Below are positions 24,237 to 32,696 of a stretch of 38,383 bases of DNA, one piece after another. A program made the position numbers and the translations under genes. Below the pieces are notes generated by a model. That model made no database searches, was not told the origin of the DNA, and saw nothing but the letters and a program-made list of their open reading frames with translations. The stretch lies in NCBI RefSeq assembly GCF_019232825.1, contig NZ_JAFAND010000062.1:1-38383 (forward strand). The letters run 5' to 3'. How positions within the stretch are numbered: the stretch's first letter is position 1; each line of letters begins with the position of its first letter. Source of the DNA: Paludibacterium sp. (GTDB lineage: Bacteria; Pseudomonadota; Gammaproteobacteria; Burkholderiales; Chromobacteriaceae).

Positions 24237-25180
24237 CGATTTTCCGGCGGGTGCTGGTATTTATTGCGCACGTGCAACGCCGACTTGATCGCCACGCTGA
24301 TCAGGGTACCGATCGCGATCAGCGTGAGGATGATGTCGATCACGCTGACGTCGGCGGGCAGCGACCCCAGCAGCAATGAACGCGTGCCCCACACCCCGAG
24401 GATGATGCTGGCCGCGCTGGTGATCAGTTTGGAGAAGTCCGCCAAGAGTATCGTCGCCGAGGTGGTGATGACCAACAACACCACCAGCAGGCAGACGATA
24501 TATTCCACGTAGAAAGGCCGCTTGAAGTTACCGGAGAAGGCGATGGTCGGCGGGTGCGCGGTGGTGATGGCGTCGACGTTCTTGATGATCGTGTTTTGAT
24601 TATTGACGAAATGCGGTATCTGCTCGTCGACGGACAGATTCAGGTTATTGCTGCCTGACCCGATGAAGGTCGATTTTCCTTTGTCCACCCGTTCGGCGCT
24701 CAAGGCGACGTCGACCTGATATTGATCGAACGGGTAAATGGAAATATCGCCATCAATTGGCATGACAATGTCGTGCTCAAATTCGCCGTTGTTGGCGGGC
24801 ACGTCGAAAGACACGCTCTGCGGCACGCGGTTGTCGTTGTTCTCCTTTAAATAGAACGTGGACATGTGCAGCCGCATGACGTGGCCGCCGCAGTCCTGCC
24901 AGCAATCATGGTAGCCCGAGACGACAAACTTGATCGTCTTGCCGACCGGGTCGATGTCCTTGGCCAAAAGCTCCAGCTGCACGAATTCGTTGCGCTTTTT
25001 GGCGTTCGGGTGGGCGAGGATCAGGCTGGTGGCCTCGTCGCTGGCGGCGTTGGATTGTACTGAGGCATACAACGATTTCAGCGCGAAGGGCATGCCGGAG
25101 AGAATGGTCAGGAGCAGGATGGCAATCGAATAGTTGATGGTATTGATCAGCCATTTGCGCTGCCGAAACGGTTTTGTCAT
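24230..25180 (-). CDS. Membrane protein with large periplasmic domain, DUF4436-like
   Basis: The 316-residue protein has one N-terminal membrane segment (about 14-36), a periplasmic domain of about 185 residues, and three C-terminal membrane helices (PFYVEYIVCLLVVLLVITTSA; LITSAASIILGVWGTRSLLL; VIDIILTLIAIGTLISVAI). The periplasmic domain has two close Cys (CWQDC) and the motif YPFDQYQ, as in DUF4436-type proteins. The arrangement (beta-rich outer domain, FPFD-like motif, then a membrane bundle with SLPADVS...ID) recalls pentameric ligand-gated channels and other 'YPFD' membrane proteins. Function is unknown. It overlaps the LysE-type gene by 7 bp at the 3' end. Confidence 0.6.
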   Translation of the reverse strand: MTKPFRQRKWLINTINYSIAILLLTILSGMPFALKSLYASVQSNAASDEATSLILAHPNAKKRNEFVQLELLAKDIDPVGKTIKFVVSGYHDCWQDCGGHVMRLHMSTFYLKENNDNRVPQSVSFDVPANNGEFEHDIVMPIDGDISIYPFDQYQVDVALSAERVDKGKSTFIGSGSNNLNLSVDEQIPHFVNNQNTIIKNVDAITTAHPPTIAFSGNFKRPFYVEYIVCLLVVLLVITTSATILLADFSKLITSAASIILGVWGTRSLLLGSLPADVSVIDIILTLIAIGTLISVAIKSALHVRNKYQHPPENRQ

Positions 25181-25251
25181 GACGGGCTCCTGTCATGTTG
25201 GCGATGTCTTCCCCGTTCCTTTCTAGCATGTGACGCGCGCGTTTGTGGGTC

Positions 25252-26145
25252 TCAATCGAGCAGCCCCGCTGCCGCCGCGGTGAGCGATTCGGTTAGACGG
25301 CTGATCAGCGCGCTTTCCATTGCCCAGCGATGCCAGTAAAGCGGCAGATGAAACGGCCGCGCCGGACTCAGGTCCACGAGCAAGCCACGCTTCAGCCGCT
25401 CGCCGATGAGTAGATTGGATACCAGGCCGAAACCGGCGCCTGCCGCGATGACGTCGACGAATTCGTTGATGGATGGGATCAGGTGAAAGGGAAACGCGCC
25501 GGTAAAGCGGGGGTGCTGTTGCGCGAGAAAATCGAAATGCAGCGGATCGTCATGACTGACGAGGACAGCGGGCGCGCACGCAAGCGCTTCATCGGTCAGC
25601 CCGTCGGGGAAATGGCGCGCGGCAAAGTCCGGCGTGGCCACGCAATAAAAGCGCATGGCGCCAAGCTCGGTCACCTCGCCGCCGGGCAGGGCGGCGGCAT
25701 GTTGGCTGATGCAACCGAGCACCGTGCCGTTGCGCATCATCTGCTGCGTGCGCGATTCGTCATCGACGTAGACCTGCAGCAAGCTGCGAGGAGAGTGGGG
25801 AATCCATTGCATGCAGGTCCGTACGAACCATGCCAGCGTGTCGTTGCTGACCGCGACGGCGACGACCTGATAGCTGTCGGCGTCGGCCTTCATCTTCTGT
25901 GCCAGCTCATGCTCGAGCAATGCCACCTGACGGGCGTGACGCAGTAGGTGCTCGCCTTGCGCGGTCGGCGCCATCGGCAGCGACCGGGTCAGCAGCCGTT
26001 GACCGACGCTTTGCTCCAACTGCGATAACCGCTGCGATACCGCCGACTGCGTGATATGCAGACGCTTGGCCGCCTTGTCGAAGCTTTGCTCGCGAATCAC
26101 CGCGTCCAGGGCCGCCAAATGCTTGTAGTCGATGCGAAGCGCCAC
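25252..26145 (-). CDS. argP: LysR family regulator, ArgP-like
   Basis: The 297-residue protein has the LysR N-terminal helix-turn-helix (FDKAAKRLHITQSAVSQRLSQLEQ) and an effector domain. The sequence DYKHLAALDAVIREQSFDKAAKRL fits ArgP (IciA), which senses lysine/arginine and in many bacteria controls export or antiport of basic amino acids. It starts at GTG 26145, with GAGGAG just upstream. It diverges from an ArcD-like antiporter gene, supporting the assignment. Exact orthology is an inference. Confidence 0.85.
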   Translation of the reverse strand: MALRIDYKHLAALDAVIREQSFDKAAKRLHITQSAVSQRLSQLEQSVGQRLLTRSLPMAPTAQGEHLLRHARQVALLEHELAQKMKADADSYQVVAVAVSNDTLAWFVRTCMQWIPHSPRSLLQVYVDDESRTQQMMRNGTVLGCISQHAAALPGGEVTELGAMRFYCVATPDFAARHFPDGLTDEALACAPAVLVSHDDPLHFDFLAQQHPRFTGAFPFHLIPSINEFVDVIAAGAGFGLVSNLLIGERLKRGLLVDLSPARPFHLPLYWHRWAMESALISRLTESLTAAAAGLLD

Positions 26146-26152
26146 GATTAGC

Positions 26153-26220
26153 TCCTCTAATCCATATCCAGAATAATGAATTGTACAACAAGTATATTAG
26201 TCGTTTAGATTATTAGAGGA
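26153..26220. promoter_or_regulatory. Mirror repeats in the argP / antiporter intergenic region
   Basis: TCCTCTAAT (26153-26161) and ATTAGAGGA (26212-26220) form a perfect 9-bp inverted repeat 50 bp apart. The left arm includes the argP ribosome site. Between them lie TTGTACAA (26181-26188) and TA-rich promoter-like sequence. LysR-type sites would be expected here. Confidence 0.4.
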
Positions 26221-26271
26221 CGCTGTTTTACCAGAGCGCCGATGAATAACGAAGAATATGGGGGTCGACAA

Positions 26272-27723
26272 ATGACGGACACCGCAGCCGTGCCAGACCG
26301 TGGCGCGAGAAAGATTGGATTTGTGGCGCTGACGGCGCTGGTGATGGGCTCCATGTTGGGCGCCGGCATTTTGTCGCTACCGCAGAACATGGCCGCCACC
26401 TCGGGTTCCGCGGCGGTGCTCATCGCCTGGGGCATCACGTTGTTCGGTATGCTGATGTTGGCGCTGGTGTTCCAGAATCTGTCCAACCGCAAGCCGGAGG
26501 TCGAGGGCGGGGTCTACGGCTATGCGCGCGCCGGCTTCGGCGATTTCATGGGCTTCAATTCGGCCTGGGGTTATTGGATGTCCGGCTGGGTCGGTAACGT
26601 GTCGCTGTTCGTGGTGATGTTCTCCGCGCTCGCCGGCTTCAAGCCATTCGCCTTCTTCGCCGACGGCAATAACTGGCAGTCGATTTTGGCCTCGTCGGTG
26701 CTCTTGTGGCTGTTGACCTGGACGGTGATGCGTGGCGTGCACGAGGCCGCCTTCGTCAATATTCTGACCACGATCGCGCGCGTGCTGCCGCTGATTCTGT
26801 TCGTGATCGTGGTGATCCTGGCCTTCAACGTCAAAACCTTTTCCACCGATTTCTGGGGCAACGTGAAGCTTGGTACGGTGCTCGATCAAGTCAAGGGCGC
26901 GATGTTGGTGACGGTGTGGGTCTATATCGGCATCGAGGGCGCGACCGTGTATTCGACCCGGGCGCTGAATAAGTCCGATATCGGCCGCTCCACCATTGTC
27001 GGCTTCCTGTTGACCTCGGTGCTGTTGGTGGCGGTGTCGGTGCTCTCGCTCGGCATCATGAGCCAGCCGGAGCTCGCCGGGTTGAAGAACCCGTCTGCGG
27101 CGGGTGTGCTGCAGCATGTGGTGGGCCCCTGGGGCGCCGATTTGATCAACGCGTGTCTGGTGATTGCCGTCGGCGGCGAACTGCTGGCCTGGACCATGTT
27201 GCCGGCGGAGATTCCCTACCTGGGCGCCCGCGACGGCGTTTTCCCCAAGATGTTCGGCCAGGTTAACCGCCACCAGTCGCCGGTCAACGCGCTGTGGCTG
27301 ACCAACGGTCTGATTCAAGTGATGCTGCTGGTGACGCTGTATAGCTCTGCCGGTTACTTGGCGCTGTTGTCGCTGGCGACCTCGATGGTGCTGATCCCCT
27401 ACCTGCTGTGCGGCGGCTATGCCTGGCTCGTGGCGCTGCGCGGCGAAGGCTATCCGGCCGGTACGATGGCGCGCAACCGCGACATGCTGATCGGCGTGCT
27501 GGCCACCGGGTATTGCGTCTGGCTGATCTACGCGGCCGGGCTGAAGTATCTGTTCCTGTCGATGATTTTGTATACCCCTGGCATCGCCTTCTACTGGTGG
27601 GCCAAGTGGGAACGCGGCGAAAAGCCGTTCAAGGGGTTCGAACTGGTGCTGGCGCTGTTTATGGCCGTGCTGGGGGTGATCGCCTGCGTCATGGTGGCGC
27701 AAGGCAAGATCAGCCTGAACTGA
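26272..27723 (+). CDS. Basic amino acid antiporter, ArcD/APA family
   Basis: The 483-residue inner membrane protein belongs to the basic amino acid/polyamine antiporter (APA) family. It has about 12-13 helices, GSMLGAGILSLPQNMAATSG (motif of helix 1), GGVYGYARAGFGDFMGFNSAWGYWMS and VWVYIGIEGATVYSTRA. This fits the arginine/ornithine (ArcD, YdgI-like) group; lysine is possible. The start ATG 26272 is chosen for the GGGGG just upstream; an ATG at 26242 would add 10 residues. ArgP on the other strand fits regulation by basic amino acids. A terminator follows. No arcABC genes are nearby. Confidence 0.87.
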   Translation: MTDTAAVPDRGARKIGFVALTALVMGSMLGAGILSLPQNMAATSGSAAVLIAWGITLFGMLMLALVFQNLSNRKPEVEGGVYGYARAGFGDFMGFNSAWGYWMSGWVGNVSLFVVMFSALAGFKPFAFFADGNNWQSILASSVLLWLLTWTVMRGVHEAAFVNILTTIARVLPLILFVIVVILAFNVKTFSTDFWGNVKLGTVLDQVKGAMLVTVWVYIGIEGATVYSTRALNKSDIGRSTIVGFLLTSVLLVAVSVLSLGIMSQPELAGLKNPSAAGVLQHVVGPWGADLINACLVIAVGGELLAWTMLPAEIPYLGARDGVFPKMFGQVNRHQSPVNALWLTNGLIQVMLLVTLYSSAGYLALLSLATSMVLIPYLLCGGYAWLVALRGEGYPAGTMARNRDMLIGVLATGYCVWLIYAAGLKYLFLSMILYTPGIAFYWWAKWERGEKPFKGFELVLALFMAVLGVIACVMVAQGKISLN

Positions 27724-27762
27724 TGGTACCTCAAGTAGAGTAATTGGTAATTTTGCTCCCTC

Positions 27763-27790
27763 GCCGCGGCCCGTGCCGCGGCTTTTTTTA
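27763..27790 (+). terminator. Terminator of the antiporter gene
   Basis: GCCGCGG-N6-CCGCGGC (27763-27782) is followed by seven T. It lies 40 bp after the stop codon. Confidence 0.9.
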
Positions 27791-27795
27791 TGGTA

Positions 27796-27994
27796 GGGAG
27801 TAGGGAGTGGGGAGTAGCGTGCGTTCGCGCAGCAACGCACGTTTACAACGCGGGAGTAGAAGCAAAACCTTAAACGGCGGGAGTAAAAGCTAGCGCCACT
27901 CCCGCTTTCAAGGTGTTGCTGTTACTCCCGCAGTAAAAGACCGCAAGCAGGGTTAGCGGTTTTTACTACTCCCGACGCCCCACTCCCTACTCCC
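27796..27994. repeat. 199-bp palindromic intergenic element B
   Basis: The ends are a perfect 17-bp inverted repeat (27796-27812 and 27978-27994, made of GGGAGT/ACTCCC units). Inside, CGGGAGTA-type motifs occur twice in plus orientation (near 27851 and 27878) and ACTCCCG-type motifs three times in the other (near 27898, 27924 and 27968). There is also one REP-like hairpin (27818-27841). There is no plausible ORF. It looks like a small non-autonomous palindromic element. Confidence 0.6.
27818..27841. repeat. REP-like hairpin, copy 2
   Basis: CGTGCGTT-CGCGCAGC-AACGCACG is the same stem as the copy at 13519-13542 with one base changed in the loop. It lies inside element B. Confidence 0.75.
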
Positions 27995-28000
27995 CGTCTT

Positions 28001-28828
28001 TTAGAGTACCGCCCACAGCCCCATGAGAATGACCACGCCGAGCGCGATCGCCAGCGCTTGCGTGGTGTGGCGTTCCTTGTCGAGCGCTTGGTGCACGGCG
28101 TTGTTCATCGATTCGATCTTGGACAGATGCTGCTGCATCTCGTGCCTATCCTGATCTTGCTTGATTAGCGTCTGCAGCATCGATTCGCCGCCAAATTCGG
28201 TGATCATCGCCGATTCGCAGACACCGATCAGTCGTCCGACCTTGTCTTTGTAGTAGATGCCGGAGCGTTGCTGTTCGTCCCGCCATTCGAACTCGAAGCC
28301 TTGTTTGGCAAAAAAGGCCTGTTTGTGCAGCTTTTCGGTTTCACTGGTGCCGGCCTGGATCATCAGCATGCCGGGGCTCGCGCTGTAGTCGCCGTAAGTG
28401 GCTTTGGCCCAGGCGACCACGATGGAGAACAGAAAATCGTCAAGCCCTGTGCCCGCGAGCGTGTCGGTGATGTTTAGCCCCGCCTTGGGCCCAAAGGTGA
28501 TCGCGCGGCTTGGGTGGTCGACGCGCGCCCAGGCGCAGTTGCGGCTGCCATGGAAACGCGCCTCATCCTCGGCAAAGCTGCTCCAACTGCCGCTGGTATT
28601 GAGGGCGTAGCCGCGAAATTGCACACGGAAGAAATCCGATTGGCCGGTGACCGCCCGGTTACGCTGCAAAATGCCGTACATCAGCAGGCCGTTTTCGCGC
28701 TGAATCTTGAGAATGCTTTCGCCTAGCGGCATGGCGATGTTGGCCAGCGCGGTTTCGCTTTCCGGCGCTTTGACCTCGGTGGCTTCCGCGACCTGCGGTG
28801 CCGCGTGTTCGGCTGAAGGTGTATTCAT
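28001..28828 (-). CDS. Unknown tail-anchored protein
   Basis: The 275-residue protein has a variable Glu/Ala-rich N terminus (1-30) and a globular domain (about 35-205). A helical, probably coiled-coil stretch follows (210-252; MLQTLIKQDQDRHEMQQHLS). A single C-terminal membrane helix (TTQALAIALGVVILMGLWAVL) ends the protein, so the bulk should face the cytosol. The globular part has SETEKLHKQAFFAKQGFEFEW, which recalls the end of acetyltransferase domains, but no CoA-binding motif is clear. The start is ATG 28828; the ribosome site is poor. It is alone, between element B and the thiamine operon. I do not recognise the family. Confidence 0.7.
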   Translation of the reverse strand: MNTPSAEHAAPQVAEATEVKAPESETALANIAMPLGESILKIQRENGLLMYGILQRNRAVTGQSDFFRVQFRGYALNTSGSWSSFAEDEARFHGSRNCAWARVDHPSRAITFGPKAGLNITDTLAGTGLDDFLFSIVVAWAKATYGDYSASPGMLMIQAGTSETEKLHKQAFFAKQGFEFEWRDEQQRSGIYYKDKVGRLIGVCESAMITEFGGESMLQTLIKQDQDRHEMQQHLSKIESMNNAVHQALDKERHTTQALAIALGVVILMGLWAVL

Positions 28829-29006
28829 GACCAACCGGTAGTTGAAAGGGCACGATCATGCCCAGTGGATGGCATTTTGATCTAGGCCTCTATCCTGCAT
28901 TAAAAATGAAAGGTTAAAAAGCAATTTGCAAATAAAACCGAAAACACGTTGGATATTGGACAACGGCGCGACATAAATATCTTCATGCGGTGATTTTTTG
29001 CCCATG

Positions 29007-29012
29007 TATAAT
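29007..29012 (+). promoter_or_regulatory. -10 element of the thiBPQ promoter
   Basis: TATAAT lies 8 bp before the riboswitch, so transcription should start near 29019 and the riboswitch is at the 5' end of the mRNA. No good -35 is visible at 17 bp. Confidence 0.6.
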
Positions 29013-29020
29013 GCATCCTG

Positions 29021-29098
29021 TCACCGGGGGTGCCGCTAAGCGCGGCTGAGAGAGTCCCTGATTACCTGATCTGGTTCGTACCAGCGGAGGGAGCGTGA
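29021..29098 (+). ncRNA. TPP riboswitch (THI element)
   Basis: The conserved core is intact: GGGGGTGCC, GGCTGAGA, CCCTGATTACCTGATCTGG and TACCAGCGGAGGGA. TCAC (29021-29024) pairs with GTGA (29095-29098) as P1. It lies 48 bp before the thiB start. TPP binding should lower expression of the transporter; no T-rich terminator follows, so control is probably at translation. Confidence 0.97.
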
Positions 29099-29146
29099 TG
29101 TCGGGCGTAACGCCGGCGCTGCTTCCGTTTCGTGGAGAGTGTCCGA

Positions 29147-30160
29147 ATGAAATTTCGCCGTCTTTGCCTTGCCCTTTCTCTTTTCGGCGTCGCGCTAGGC
29201 GCGCAAGCCGACAGCTTGCGCGTGATCACGCACAGCTCCTTCGAAGTGTCCAAGCCGCTGTTGGCCGATTTTGAAAAGCAGACCGGCATTCAGGTCGAAC
29301 TGATCAAGGCGGGTGACGCCGGCGAAATGCTCAACAAGCTGATTCTGACGCGCGCCAATCCGATCGCCGATGTGGTGTTCGGCTTGGATAATTCATTGGC
29401 GGGCAAGGCCGAGGAAGCCGGCGTGATCGCGCCCTCGACGCTCAAGAGCGACGGCCGCAAGGCGCGCTACAGCTTGCCTGGCGGGCTTGTCAGCACCGAC
29501 TACGGCTATGTGACCCTGGTGTATGACAAGGCGTGGTTCGCCAAGCACAATCTGCCGCTGCCGAAGTCGCTCGCCGATCTGACGCTGCCGGCTTACCGCG
29601 ATCTGCTGGTGGTGGAGAACCCGGCAACGTCGAGCCCGGGACAGGCCTTCTTGTTTTCCACCATCCACGCCATGGGCGAGGAGCGCGCCTTTGCCTTCTG
29701 GCGCAAGCTGCGCGGCAATGGCGTCAAGGTGGTCAAGGACTGGGGCATCGCCTACAACACCGATTTCTCGCATAACGGCGGCGGCCGCCCGATCGTGCTG
29801 AGCTATGCCACCGACCCGGCGGCCGAAGTCGCGTTCAGCAAGGTGAAGATTACCGAGTCGCCGGTGGGCACGCTGCCGTTGCCGGGCGCGGTATACCAGC
29901 AGATCGAGGGGGCTGGGCTGATCCAGGGCGGACATGAGCGCGCCGCGGCGGAGAAATTCATCGCTTTCCTGCGCTCCAAGCCGGTTCAGCAAGACCTGCA
30001 GACCCAGATGTGGATGTATCCGGTGATGCAGGGCACGCCGCTTGCGCCGGTGTTCTCGTTTGCCAAGGAGCCGGCGGCGCACCAGACGCCGAGCGCGCAG
30101 GAGATCCGCGCCAAGGGTCAGGATTGGGTCAAGCGCTGGACGCAGGTGGTGCTCAAGTAA
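29147..30160 (+). CDS. thiB: Thiamine-binding periplasmic protein ThiB
   Basis: This is the solute-binding part of the thiamine ABC importer. The 337-residue protein has a signal peptide (MKFRRLCLALSLFGVALGAQA) and a family 1 binding-protein fold with the ThiB pattern (LRVITHSSFEVSKPLLADFEKQTGI; DVVFGLDNSL; TDYGYVTLVYD; VENPATSSPGQAFL). The ATG at 29147 follows GGAGAG by 7 bases. Thiamine as substrate is supported by the TPP riboswitch and by thiP and thiQ directly downstream. Confidence 0.95.
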   Translation: MKFRRLCLALSLFGVALGAQADSLRVITHSSFEVSKPLLADFEKQTGIQVELIKAGDAGEMLNKLILTRANPIADVVFGLDNSLAGKAEEAGVIAPSTLKSDGRKARYSLPGGLVSTDYGYVTLVYDKAWFAKHNLPLPKSLADLTLPAYRDLLVVENPATSSPGQAFLFSTIHAMGEERAFAFWRKLRGNGVKVVKDWGIAYNTDFSHNGGGRPIVLSYATDPAAEVAFSKVKITESPVGTLPLPGAVYQQIEGAGLIQGGHERAAAEKFIAFLRSKPVQQDLQTQMWMYPVMQGTPLAPVFSFAKEPAAHQTPSAQEIRAKGQDWVKRWTQVVLK

Positions 30161-30161
30161 C

Positions 30162-31694
30162 ATGCGTTCAACGCGCGTTCTGGCGCTCTTGCCGCTGGCC
30201 TTGTTGCTCTCTTTGGCCGGCGCGCCGCTAGCGCGCTTGATGGCGGAGGGGGCCGGCACGTTGTCGCCGGCCTTTTTGTTCGACCCCTACTATCGTTGGC
30301 GGCTGCTGTGGTCGTTTACGCAGGCGCTGGCGACCTGCGCGCTGGCGCTGCTGTTCGGTTTGCCGATCGCCTGGGCGCTGGCGCGCTTCGACTTTCCTGG
30401 CCGACGTTGGCTGATGCGGCTGATGATGCTGCCCTTCGTCATGCCGACGCTGGTGGCCGCCATGGGCGTGTTGGCGCTGTTCGGTCCCGAGGGTGTGACC
30501 GGCGTCATGGGGCAGGATACGCCGTGGCTGCTGTTGTACGGCAACCTTTTCTATAACCTGCCGCTGCTGGTGCGCTCGGCGCAAGAGGGGTTTGCGCGCT
30601 TGCCGGCCAGCCGGATCATGGCGGCGCGCACGCTCGGCGCTTCGCCCTGGCGTGTTTTTTGGCGCATCGAGCTGCCCGGGGCCTTGCCATGGGTGTGTTC
30701 GGCGCTCTGTCTGGTGTTCCTCTACTGCTTTTCCGGCTTTGGTCTGGCGCTGATTCTGGGTGGCCAGCGGTATGCCACGGTCGAAGTGGAGATTTATACG
30801 CTCGTGGCCTACGAACTGAATCTGGGGGACGCCAGCGCCTTGGCGCTGACCGTGCTGGCGATTACCGGCCTCGCGGCGCTGGGTTATGCCTGGCTTGAGC
30901 GGATACTGGCGCGGCCGCTGCGCGGCATGGCGCTGCCGCGTAGCGCCCCCACTGGCTGGCGCCAATACGCGCTGTTGGCGCTGGCCATGGGGCTGACGGC
31001 CATGCTGGCGCTGGCGCCGCTCGCGGCGATCGCCTGGCGCGCGCTATGGGCCGGGGCGGCCTGGCAGGCGCTGGCCGATCCCGAGGTGTGGGGCGCGCTG
31101 GCCAACACCGCCCGCTTTACCGCGCTCGCGCTTGCCGGCGCCTGCGTGTTCGGCTTGGCGCACGCCTTTGCCATGCGCCGCAGCGTGCTGCTCGGCACCT
31201 TGGCTTTTCTGCCCTATGCGTTGTCGCCCATCTGCGTGGCGTTCGGCCTGTTGCTGCTGTATCCGGGGTTGTCCGCGAGCCTGGTGCTGTTGATCGGCGC
31301 CTATACCCTGCTGGCCTATCCGTTCATCGCGCGCGGACTGGCCGCGTCGCTCGACGCCGTGCCGGCGCATCTGCCGCAGGCGGCGCGCACGCTGGGCGCT
31401 TCGCCTTGGCGCCTGACTTGGCGACTGCTGTTGCCGCTGGCGGCGCCGGCGCTGCGGCGCGGCATGGCCTTTGCCGCCGCGACCGCGTTGGGCGAATTCG
31501 CGGTGACGCTGTTTCTGTCGCGGCCGGAGTGGATGACGCTGACGACGCTGATTTATCAGCGTTTGGGACGGCCGGGGGCGATGAACCAGGACAGTGCGCT
31601 GGTGCTGTCTTGCCTGTTGATGTTGTTGGCGATGCTGGCATTTGTGTTGATCGAATGGCAGCGGGAGGAGGCGCGCGATGCTGGAGGTCGATAA
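30162..31694 (+). CDS. thiP: Thiamine ABC transporter permease ThiP
   Basis: The 510-residue inner membrane protein has two homologous permease halves, each with the EAA-type loop (AARTLGASPWRVFWRIELPGALPW and AARTLGASPWRLTWRLLLPLAAPA) that contacts ThiQ. This is the fused arrangement usual for ThiP. It starts one base after the thiB stop and overlaps thiQ by 17 bp, so the three genes are one operon. Confidence 0.95.
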   Translation: MRSTRVLALLPLALLLSLAGAPLARLMAEGAGTLSPAFLFDPYYRWRLLWSFTQALATCALALLFGLPIAWALARFDFPGRRWLMRLMMLPFVMPTLVAAMGVLALFGPEGVTGVMGQDTPWLLLYGNLFYNLPLLVRSAQEGFARLPASRIMAARTLGASPWRVFWRIELPGALPWVCSALCLVFLYCFSGFGLALILGGQRYATVEVEIYTLVAYELNLGDASALALTVLAITGLAALGYAWLERILARPLRGMALPRSAPTGWRQYALLALAMGLTAMLALAPLAAIAWRALWAGAAWQALADPEVWGALANTARFTALALAGACVFGLAHAFAMRRSVLLGTLAFLPYALSPICVAFGLLLLYPGLSASLVLLIGAYTLLAYPFIARGLAASLDAVPAHLPQAARTLGASPWRLTWRLLLPLAAPALRRGMAFAAATALGEFAVTLFLSRPEWMTLTTLIYQRLGRPGAMNQDSALVLSCLLMLLAMLAFVLIEWQREEARDAGGR

Positions 31695-32625
31695 GGTCTC
31701 GAAGCGCTATGAACGGCAATGGCTGGCGCATGAGCTGTCGTTGACCGTCGGTGCGGGCGAGATCGTGGCATTGCTCGGCCCGAGCGGTTGCGGCAAGAGC
31801 ACCTTGCTTAAGATGATCGCCGGGTTGGAGCCGTTGGACGCCGGGGCGATCCGCTTCGCCGGCGTCGACCTCGCGCGCGTACCGCCCGAGGCGCGTCATT
31901 TCGCGCTGATGTTCCAGGATTTTGCGCTGTTTCCGCATCTGAATGTGCTCGACAACGTCTGTTTCGGTCTGGTGGAGCGGCGCATGCCCAAGCCCGCCGC
32001 GCGCGAGGCGGCGCGGGCGATTTTAGCCACGGTGGGGCTTGCCGGCTACGACACCCGCGCGGTGGGCACATTGTCCGGGGGCGAGGCGCAGCGCGTGGCG
32101 CTGGCGCGCGCGCTGGTGACGTCGCCACGGCTACTGCTCTTGGATGAACCGTTCTCCAGCCTGGATGCGCACCTGCGTCTGACGCTGCAGGCCGAGTTTG
32201 GCCAGCGCATCCGCGCGCAGGGCATCAGCGCGCTGTTGGTGACGCACGATCGCCAAGAGGCTTTTGCCATGGCCGATCGCATCGCGCTACTGCACCAAGG
32301 CCGCATCCGTCAATGCGACACACCGGCCGGATTGCTGGCGGCCCCGGCGGATGCTTGGGTGGCGCGCTTCATCGGTTTCGACAACGTGTGCGAACGCTGG
32401 GCGTTGCCGGAAACGGCGTTGCGCTTGTCGGCGTCGGCGCCGGCGGCGCGCGTCGAGACGATGACGCCACTGGCAGAGGGCATGCGGCTGCAATTGTCGC
32501 AGGACGGGCAGACCTACATTCTGCACTTGTCCGCGCGCGAAGCGTCTCCCTGGCGCGCGCAACTCGCTCCGGGAGCGAGCGTCGGTTTGGCGGTCGATTC
32601 GACGGCCTTCATCGACTTCGTTTGA
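31678..32625 (+). CDS. thiQ: ABC transporter ATPase ThiQ
   Basis: The ATPase powers thiamine uptake. Walker A GPSGCGKST (34-42), Q-loop Gln80, signature LSGGEAQ (132-138), Walker B LLLLDEP (152-158) and H-loop His190 are all present. At 315 residues it is longer than E. coli ThiQ (232); the extra 75-100 residues at the C terminus resemble the TOBE-type domain of FbpC/PotA ATPases. It overlaps thiP by 17 bp. The substrate is assigned from the operon and riboswitch. Confidence 0.92.
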   Translation: MLEVDKVSKRYERQWLAHELSLTVGAGEIVALLGPSGCGKSTLLKMIAGLEPLDAGAIRFAGVDLARVPPEARHFALMFQDFALFPHLNVLDNVCFGLVERRMPKPAAREAARAILATVGLAGYDTRAVGTLSGGEAQRVALARALVTSPRLLLLDEPFSSLDAHLRLTLQAEFGQRIRAQGISALLVTHDRQEAFAMADRIALLHQGRIRQCDTPAGLLAAPADAWVARFIGFDNVCERWALPETALRLSASAPAARVETMTPLAEGMRLQLSQDGQTYILHLSAREASPWRAQLAPGASVGLAVDSTAFIDFV

Positions 32626-32696
32626 GTCGCTCACGCCTCAACAATGCTTAATCGTTTGTCGAACATGGTCGGCAACGGCGATGCTAGCCTGGGAGC

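Noticed and set aside
26377-27840. 487-codon minus-strand frame over the antiporter gene
   Set aside because: It is His/Gln/Arg-rich with no motif and opposes a clear membrane transporter; it is an antisense shadow.
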